A stretch of 7,710 nt of DNA from an uncultured Bacteroidales bacterium (GTDB lineage: Bacteria > Bacteroidota > Bacteroidia > Bacteroidales > Bacteroidaceae), in contig CADCOX010000035.1 of NCBI GenBank assembly GCA_902803195.1, forward strand, positions 1 through 7,710. Direction: 5' to 3'. The notes under the pieces are model-generated. The model saw nothing but the letters and a program-made list of their open reading frames with translations. It ran no database searches and was not told the origin of the DNA. Position 1 is the first letter of the stretch, and each line of letters starts with the position of its first letter. Below, piece after piece: positions 1 to 6,100 of this stretch. The position numbers and the translations under genes were made by a program.

Positions 1-1
1 C

Positions 2-1207
2 GAGGTCTACAACAGCGACTCGCCCTTCTATGCCTTGAATCCCAGCGGCGATGGCCTCACATGGGAGATTCATGGCAAGTATGTCGGGTCCTATGCCTTT
101 GAAGTCTATTATGATGGAAATTTAATCATTAAGCCCAATCAGCAATACGCCGTCGATGTCTATATCAAGGCTGAAATCCCGTACGGCGCTGGTTGGAACT
201 GGATATCAGTCTATGCCAATGACGATGTCACGAACAACATCGGTAATGAGGATGATGGATATGCAGGATGGATTGAGAGCGATGTCATCGAGATTCGTTC
301 GCAGGAAGAATTGCTCTACAACGATCCCGAGCTTGGCGTGTTCGGCATGATTACCGAACTGAACTCGGCCGACGGTATGTACAAGATGAAGACCAACAAG
401 GCCGGTGCCCTCATCTTCGGTGAGCCTGGAATGGAAGTTGAGGTTAACCACTATGTCGATCCCATCTCTTTGGTTAAGGGCTACAACTGGTTCACGTATC
501 CTCACGAGTTCGACCTGTCGCTTGAGGAGATTTCCGCCATCAATCGTGCTAACGAAGGCGACATGATCATCGGCAAGGATGCTTTTGCCACCTTCGATGG
601 AGCCAAATGGGTTCACACCAATGGCTTCAAGTTAGAGGCAGGCAAGGGCTATATCTACTACTGCCCAGGTGCCAATGGAGGGCGTCTCGACCTCTCGTTC
701 AATGACATTCCCGCTTGCTATGATCCCGATGCGTTGTCAAGTCAAGGAGGCAATGTGAAGGGCGTGAATGGCGATGCCGAAGTGTGGAAGTTCGATGCTT
801 CGCGCTTTGCCGACAATATGGCTATTATCGCCAGCGTTGAAGGTCTGCGCAATCCCGAGCAGTACACGATCGGTGCCTTCGTCGGCGAAGAGTGTCGCGG
901 CAAGGGCTCGTTGGCTCAGGACGACATCATGTTCATCAACGTCGCTGGTAAGAGTGGCGAGAAAGTCACGTTCCGCCTGTACAACACCTTCACGGGTGAG
1001 TACTTCGACGTCAACGAGACCGTCACCTATAGTGCCAAGGCTGGTACGTTGCGTGCTCCCGTTCGTCTGTCAAGCCCCGTCGTCACAGGCATCAGCAGCG
1101 TGAAGAGCGCACATGATGACGGCGCCATCTTCAACCTCGCTGGTCAGCGCCTCGACAAGATGCAGAAGGGCATCAACATCGTCGGCGGCCGCAAGGTACT
1201 CCGTTAA
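2..1207 (+). CDS. C-terminal part of a large secreted surface protein with WNW-type modules and a sorting-tail-like C-terminus (5' end outside window)
   Basis: The frame is open from base 2 to the TAA at 1205-1207, giving 401 residues. There is no real start in the window; the TTG at 35 is just an internal Leu codon, so the gene begins upstream. Seen in order: a beta-rich segment (window residues 1-60); a module opening with GAGWNWISVY near base 190 and containing VIEIRSQEELLYNDPELGVF; a second, diverged module opening with GYNWFTYP near 479 and containing EGDMIIGKDAFATF and LEAGKGYIYYC; then a domain from about 785 to 1075 with WKFDASRFADNMAIIASVEG and IGAFVGEECRGKGSL. The tail from 1121 (GAIFNLAGQRLDK, then KGINIVGGRKVLR) is the ending commonly seen on Prevotella and Bacteroides surface proteins. 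It resembles the last strands of type IX secretion type A sorting domains. Cell-surface location is inferred from this. The specific function is unknown, because any ligand-binding or catalytic domain would lie upstream. A terminator follows 13 bases after the stop. Confidence 0.93.
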   Translation, partial: EVYNSDSPFYALNPSGDGLTWEIHGKYVGSYAFEVYYDGNLIIKPNQQYAVDVYIKAEIPYGAGWNWISVYANDDVTNNIGNEDDGYAGWIESDVIEIRSQEELLYNDPELGVFGMITELNSADGMYKMKTNKAGALIFGEPGMEVEVNHYVDPISLVKGYNWFTYPHEFDLSLEEISAINRANEGDMIIGKDAFATFDGAKWVHTNGFKLEAGKGYIYYCPGANGGRLDLSFNDIPACYDPDALSSQGGNVKGVNGDAEVWKFDASRFADNMAIIASVEGLRNPEQYTIGAFVGEECRGKGSLAQDDIMFINVAGKSGEKVTFRLYNTFTGEYFDVNETVTYSAKAGTLRAPVRLSSPVVTGISSVKSAHDDGAIFNLAGQRLDKMQKGINIVGGRKVLR

Positions 1208-1219
1208 GATGCTGTACAC

Positions 1220-1260
1220 AAGGTGTTGCGGGCATTCGCTCGTGACACCTTATTATTTAT
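1220..1260 (+). terminator. Intrinsic terminator of the upstream surface-protein gene
   Basis: The arms 1220-1233 (AAGGTGTTGCGGGC) and 1238-1251 (GCTCGTGACACCTT) pair over 14 base pairs, three of them G-U, around a 4-base loop ATTC. The 3' arm runs straight into TATTATTTAT, a T-rich but not pure-T tail. The stem begins 12 bases after the TAA at 1205-1207, so it should end the transcript of the upstream gene. The tail is interrupted by A residues, so some read-through into the next gene is possible. Confidence 0.75.
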
Positions 1261-1323
1261 ACGCGCGTGAGGGGGCCTCTCCCCTACCCCTAAGAATTGT
1301 ATTGGAGAACCTCTCACGTGCGT
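1261..1323 (+). promoter_or_regulatory. Long imperfect hairpin in the leader of the barrel gene (possible cis-regulatory element or palindromic intergenic repeat)
   Basis: The arms 1261-1274 and 1310-1323 (ACGCGCGTGAGGGG and CCTCTCACGTGCGT) pair over 14 base pairs with two G-U wobbles. Inside, after an internal loop, TCTCC at 1278-1282 pairs with GGAGA at 1304-1308, leaving a 21-base loop. The interior also has G5 (1271-1275) and two C4 runs (1281-1284, 1287-1290) that could form a competing stem. There is no T-run after the 3' arm, so this is not a standard terminator. I found no convincing Bacteroidota promoter (TAnnTTTG) between 1252 and 1360. The element could be an mRNA leader structure, an operator-like inverted repeat, or a dispersed palindromic repeat. 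The pairing is seen; the role is inference. Confidence 0.45.
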
Positions 1324-1352
1324 TTCCCTCGAAATCAATCATCAACTTTACC

Positions 1353-1360
1353 AAAGAGGA
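1353..1360 (+). promoter_or_regulatory. Ribosome binding site of the barrel gene
   Basis: AAAGAGGA directly abuts the first ATG (1361) but lies 6 bases before the ATG at 1367 and 9 before the ATG at 1370. This spacing argues for translation starting at 1367 or 1370 rather than 1361. A purine-rich site this clear stands out, because the downstream gene at 3170 has none. Confidence 0.6.
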
Positions 1361-1366
1361 ATGCTT

Positions 1367-3118
1367 ATGATGCGAAATAAAGTGGCCTCCGTATTGATGC
1401 TCTTCCTGCTGGCAGCCCCCCTGTCGGCACAAGACATCTCGCAAATAGCCAAGAGCGACCCCCTCATCATCACGGGCGCTATCGGCACTCGCAACACCTA
1501 CTACCATTCCTCTGGGAGTATTAGCTATGCTTCGCCGTTGAGCAACATGGTCTATGCCAACCTCAACGTATCGGTCTACGGCTTCTCGATGCCTTTCTCC
1601 TTCTACTACTCCAACGACAACCTCGACTTCAACTATCCCCATCTCTCTTTCAACGTCAGCCCTCGCTACAAGAACTGGCAACTGCATTTCGGCCAAAGCA
1701 CGATGCCGTTCAGTTCTTACGTCATGACGATGCCCTTCAACGGTGTAGGCTTGGAATATCAGGGCGATCGGCTGCGCTTTGGTATGTTCTACGGACGTTT
1801 ACGCAAAGCCGTCAATGATGATCCCACCGACCCGTTTGCCCGTCAGCCCCAGTACAAGCGTATGGCTTGGGGTTTCAAGGTGGGCTACGGCAGTACTCGC
1901 AACTACATCGACCTCTATTTCCTTCGCGCGTATGACCAACAGAAGTCGCTCGATCCTGCTTGGAACAGCATAGTCCGGCCTCAGGAGAACGTCGTCATAG
2001 GCCTGCGCGGAGCCGTGAGTCTGAAGAATTACCTCTCCTTTACCACTAATGCTTCCACATCCCTCTTCTCGTTCGACAAGAATGCGACCAAGGTTGAGGA
2101 CAGCAAACTACAGCGTTTCGACAAAGTGTTCGAACCGAGTTACACCTCGCTTGCTCGTTTCGCAGGCGATGTCAACATGAACCTTTCCCTTCGCGGTTTC
2201 AATGCCTCCGTATTCTACCGCATCCTTCAACCCGACTACACTTCGTTGGGCACCTACTACTTGTCCAACAACTATCATAGCCTCGGCATCAACCTCAGCA
2301 CTCTGCTCTTCCGCCGCATCTCGCTTTCAGCCAGTTTCTCGGGACAGGAAGACAACCTCACGAACAAACAACTCTTCACGACGCGTGGCTTGGTCTACAA
2401 CACCAACGTCTCCACCCGTCTCGGGAACCACTTCGGCGTTAGTGCGGGCTACAATGGTTATCGCCAGATGCAGACCGATGGCACAGCGCGCGTGAACGAC
2501 ACCACACGTGTGGACCGCATCATGCATAGCCTCTACCTGATGCCCTCCTACACTACCGCCACCGACATGTTCTCGCACACCGTATCGCTCTCAGGCAACT
2601 ACACGCGCAACGAGGACCTCAACCCCTTCTCTACGGGCCAGACCGATGTCACCACCTATGCTGCAGGTGCGTCCTACAATGTAGGTGTACTGCCGTGGGA
2701 GATGGACTTCACGGCAAGCTATAGCTTCCAACGCTCAGATGGTTACAAGACCCGTTACATGAGCGACATCTTCTCGCTGACCACCTCCCGTTCATTCCTC
2801 AAGGATAAGAACCTCAATGCCTCCCTGACGATGTCGCTCTGCTACAACGAGATGCGCCATCAGATGAAGAGCCTCTCACTCGGAGGTGATTTCTCTGTCG
2901 GCTACACGCTCAATAAAGTACATGCCTTCGGACTCACCGGTAGCATCAGCAAGTATGGTGATGTCAACGTCAGCAAACGAACCTCGAGTCTCGAGGATAC
3001 CGAGCTCAGCGTAGGCTTGAACTACACCTATACTTTCAGCCTTATTGCCATCAAGCGTCAAGTCGAGAACGGCAAGAAAGGCATGAGCGTGGAATGGGGT
3101 CGACACGATAAGAAATAA
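1367..3118 (+). CDS. Outer-membrane beta-barrel protein, partner of the downstream giant surface protein
   Basis: This is a 583-residue protein of unknown specific function. ATGs at 1361, 1367 and 1370 are in frame; 1367 is preferred because AAAGAGGA then sits at normal distance. A signal peptide is clear: MMRNK, a hydrophobic core (VASVLMLFLLAA), and a likely cut after LSA at residue 21, leaving a QD start. The mature protein is made of alternating-residue amphipathic strands with short polar turns almost to the end, rich in Tyr, Phe and Ser, as in outer-membrane barrels. There is no TonB box, plug domain or lipobox. The first about 150 residues contain YGFSMPFSFYYSND (71-84) and FGMFYGRLRKAV (138-149). 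I recall similar motifs in uncharacterised Bacteroidota proteins encoded just upstream of giant TANFOR-like proteins. The C-terminus ends in a polar tail (VEWGRHDKK) rather than the usual terminal aromatic residue. The next gene starts 51 bases later on the same strand with no terminator between, so co-transcription is likely. Barrel fold is likely; a role in anchoring or exporting its neighbour is a guess. Confidence 0.93.
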   Translation: MMRNKVASVLMLFLLAAPLSAQDISQIAKSDPLIITGAIGTRNTYYHSSGSISYASPLSNMVYANLNVSVYGFSMPFSFYYSNDNLDFNYPHLSFNVSPRYKNWQLHFGQSTMPFSSYVMTMPFNGVGLEYQGDRLRFGMFYGRLRKAVNDDPTDPFARQPQYKRMAWGFKVGYGSTRNYIDLYFLRAYDQQKSLDPAWNSIVRPQENVVIGLRGAVSLKNYLSFTTNASTSLFSFDKNATKVEDSKLQRFDKVFEPSYTSLARFAGDVNMNLSLRGFNASVFYRILQPDYTSLGTYYLSNNYHSLGINLSTLLFRRISLSASFSGQEDNLTNKQLFTTRGLVYNTNVSTRLGNHFGVSAGYNGYRQMQTDGTARVNDTTRVDRIMHSLYLMPSYTTATDMFSHTVSLSGNYTRNEDLNPFSTGQTDVTTYAAGASYNVGVLPWEMDFTASYSFQRSDGYKTRYMSDIFSLTTSRSFLKDKNLNASLTMSLCYNEMRHQMKSLSLGGDFSVGYTLNKVHAFGLTGSISKYGDVNVSKRTSSLEDTELSVGLNYTYTFSLIAIKRQVENGKKGMSVEWGRHDKK

Positions 3119-3169
3119 ACCCCTCATGACAACGAACGAAAACATCCCAATCGATAAAGATATACAGCT

Positions 3170-6100
3170 ATGAAGCTCCTCCGATATTCCTTCATCCTCC
3201 TGTTAGCCTTCGTTTGCCACCTCGCATCTATAGCACAGGAGCCCGTCACGGTCACCGTGGCACCCCTGCAGTATGTCCTCCCTCCTCACTTGGGCAACTA
3301 CCTCGAAGAACCGGGCGATTACTTTACGCTTGTATTGAGGAATAACACGGAGCAACCACAGTATGTCTATATGGGCATGCAGATCGACCAGATTATGCCT
3401 GCAGGCGACCTTCACGTCATCACGCCTCCAGCACGAATGCCCCAGATACCTATTGCTATTGGAGCCGGCGAGACAAAAGCGTTGAGTAAGATTGAGATGA
3501 AGACGATGTTCAACCACCTTGCCATGTCGGATATTTCCGTGACGGGCGAGGTGAAGAATGGTCTGCTGCCTGAAGGCACGTATGAAGCATGTCTTACGGC
3601 TTACAAGTATGACCCAACGCTGACGTCCCCCTACCCTCTGAGCAATCCCCTGAATGGACGTTGCACGTTCCAGATATGCTACCTCTCCGATGCGCCTCAG
3701 TTCATGACGCCTATCGTCGACGTGAATGAGCAGTTCAGCAAATCCGGCAGTACACGTCTGGGCACCTCTCCGACCGCGAATACCCTAACAGGCTCTCTCG
3801 ACAGAAGCACTAAACTGCCAACGGCAACAACGGCAACGACCACCATCCAACGTGGCGATGCACTCGGCGGTAAGACACTTGTCAACACCATCGACTATGG
3901 CAACGATCTCGCTTCGCTTGCCGTAGCCTCTCTGCCGAAGGAAATGCCTTTGTTCACCTGGACCAACCCTTACAACAACTGTGGTCTCATCGGCTCCAAT
4001 GTCACTTATACGCTCACCATCAAAGAGATGATGCCAGGTCAATCGCCTTACGAAGCGATGGATTATGGAGCTGTCATTCATGAGGAGACGGGTATCATCG
4101 GTCTTCAGTGCCTTCTGCCTCAAAACGCGCTGAAGCGAATGTACGAGAACCTCGTCTATGTGGCACAGCTGAAAGCCGTATCATCGACGAAGGAAGGAGC
4201 GATGAACTTCATGGCCTTCAAGAATGAGGGTAAGAGCGAAATCAGACTCTTCCGCTTGACCAGCCAGGCGCCAGACCTTCCTACAGACGAAGAAGAGAAG
4301 GGCGGAGAGGATGAAAACGATTCCGACCTAATGGTCTGGATGGGCAACGTATCGGCCAAGGATAGTGTCAATCACGACTCGCTCTACACCTTCCGTACGC
4401 CTCACCTGATTGAACCTTTCTTCCTGTCCACGGAGGGTGCTCGCAAAGTGTTCATGGATGGAGATATCTTGTCCAAGTGGGACCGTGTGCACTTCCTCGG
4501 TGGTGAAGGATTGGAGAACGACACCATCCAGTTTGCGTATGATTTGCAACTCTACGATGGAGGTTCGAACTCCAATATGGAAGAAGTGTTGAAGCAACAG
4601 CCTATCTACACTCATAGGACCACGGACCTTAAGGATTCCATCCCCTGGGAGGCTATCATGGACAAGGTGAGTGCTGCGGATTATATGGTCTTGCGCGTGA
4701 AACCAGTAGCCTTGTATGCCAAGTCCGTCGCATTTACCGAAGACGGGCCCAACATGATTGACTTTGCCATGATGAGGCGTCTGAGCCGTACACTCTTGAA
4801 TTGTAGTGACCACGTCGATATCTCCAATACCACGCCCACGACCAAGACTGCCAACGAATTGAAGAATACTACGGTTGCCATTGGTCAATACCAGCTCACC
4901 TTGGACGGGAATCTCACGGGCAGCGGTAGCACAGGCTTCACCGGCGACGGCCATGTGGAATGGAATCCGCTCGGCTTGAAGGTCATGGTGGCCGTGAAAT
5001 TCGAGAAACTGAAGATTAACAACGAGAATGTTGTTTACGAAGGTATCGCTAAGACCTATCCCGGCAACGACCTCCCCGGCATCATGTCGGTACAGGAAAT
5101 ATTCTCTGACTGGGGAGTCGACAACCTGATGGCCGATGCCGAGATACCCTTCTCGGATCAGTTGCAATCCCTCACGACGGATAAAGTGAGCAGCTTGGCC
5201 GAGAAGTATAATATCAACACCTATTATACCTATATAAAGACCTACGGCAAGAGCCTCTCGACGGGCGACCTTGGTAACCTTCATCTGCCCATCAAAGTAG
5301 ATGATATCTACAACGGCTCACCCATTGACATTCAGCTCGAGGAAATGCAATTCCGCCCCACGTTCGCTACGATGAACATTATCGGCGAGTTTGAGTTGCC
5401 CGAAAGCGATGCCTTGGAGAACAAGACGCTCCTGCTCGGAGCCCCCTACCTCTGCATCACTCCCGACCGATTCTTGCCAGAGACGGGCAATCTGTGCTTG
5501 TTGGGCGATTTCAAGTTGAAGGATCCCGAAAGTGGCTTCGATATTAAGTTCGTTGCTCCTAATGACCTCCAGAATCCTGTTGAAGGCTGCTATGTCTCGT
5601 GGAAAGACGATGCCTTCCTCGCCCTGCAGCTTCATGCAGAAATGAGTATACCCGACTTGAAGAAGGATGTCAACGGAAAAGCGATTGATGAGAAACCGAT
5701 TCTTACGGTCAAGACGACTATTGACGATTGGTCGAAATGGCGCGCTATGGCATCGATGGATGCGTTCCAAGTTGAGGATCTGCCCGGCTACACCTTCCAT
5801 CCGGGTGAGGTCGTCATCGACCACCATAAAGGTGAGAACGACCCCGATATGTCGCTGCCTAAAGGATATGACAAGGCCGTCGGTGGAATCAGCGACGAAG
5901 CCGAATGGCAGGGTATCTACATGAGAAACCTTTGGGTGTCCTTACCTGATTTCATTGAATCTTGCAGCAAAGATAGCGAGGTCACCAACACCGAAAATAC
6001 GACAGGCGCATCTGAGGAGACGAAAGTGAAGGTTGAGAACAAACGCATTAAGTTTGAACTCAGCCATCTGTACATCGACCTCTTCAACGATGCTTGTGAC

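Noticed and set aside
206..616. Reverse-strand frame of 136 codons
   Set aside because: It is antisense to the surface-protein modules that carry recognisable motifs; its own product shows none.
1271..1290. Possible quadruplex or i-motif from the G5 and C4 runs
   Set aside because: There are only one G-run and two C-runs on a strand, fewer than the four needed; they are better explained as hairpin arms.
1361..1366. ATG at 1361 as the start of the barrel gene
   Set aside because: The AAAGAGGA motif touches this ATG, leaving no spacing; the ATG at 1367 or 1370 fits better and still gives a full signal peptide.
2982..2996. Perfect palindrome CCTCGAG-T-CTCGAGG inside the barrel gene
   Set aside because: A one-base centre cannot form a stable tight hairpin, the bases code for in-frame residues (TSSLED), and there is no context suggesting a site; chance is enough.
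3119..3169. Possible promoter or terminator between the barrel gene and the giant gene
   Set aside because: No inverted repeat with a T-run and no TAnnTTTG-type motif was found in these 51 bases; co-transcription is the simpler reading.
3821..3845. Short ACGGCAACA-type tandem repeat
   Set aside because: It is only about two imperfect 9-base units and codes for a Thr/Ala linker; too short to call a repeat locus or a phase-variation tract.
4328..5284. Long reverse-strand frame of 318 codons
   Set aside because: It lies wholly opposite the giant gene, its translation is His-, Arg- and Val-rich without domain motifs, and the forward frame has a signal peptide and coherent beta-rich sequence. 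It is an antisense shadow.
5318..5827. Reverse-strand frame of 169 codons
   Set aside because: It is a shadow of the giant gene, with no recognisable domain and no intergenic space for a promoter.
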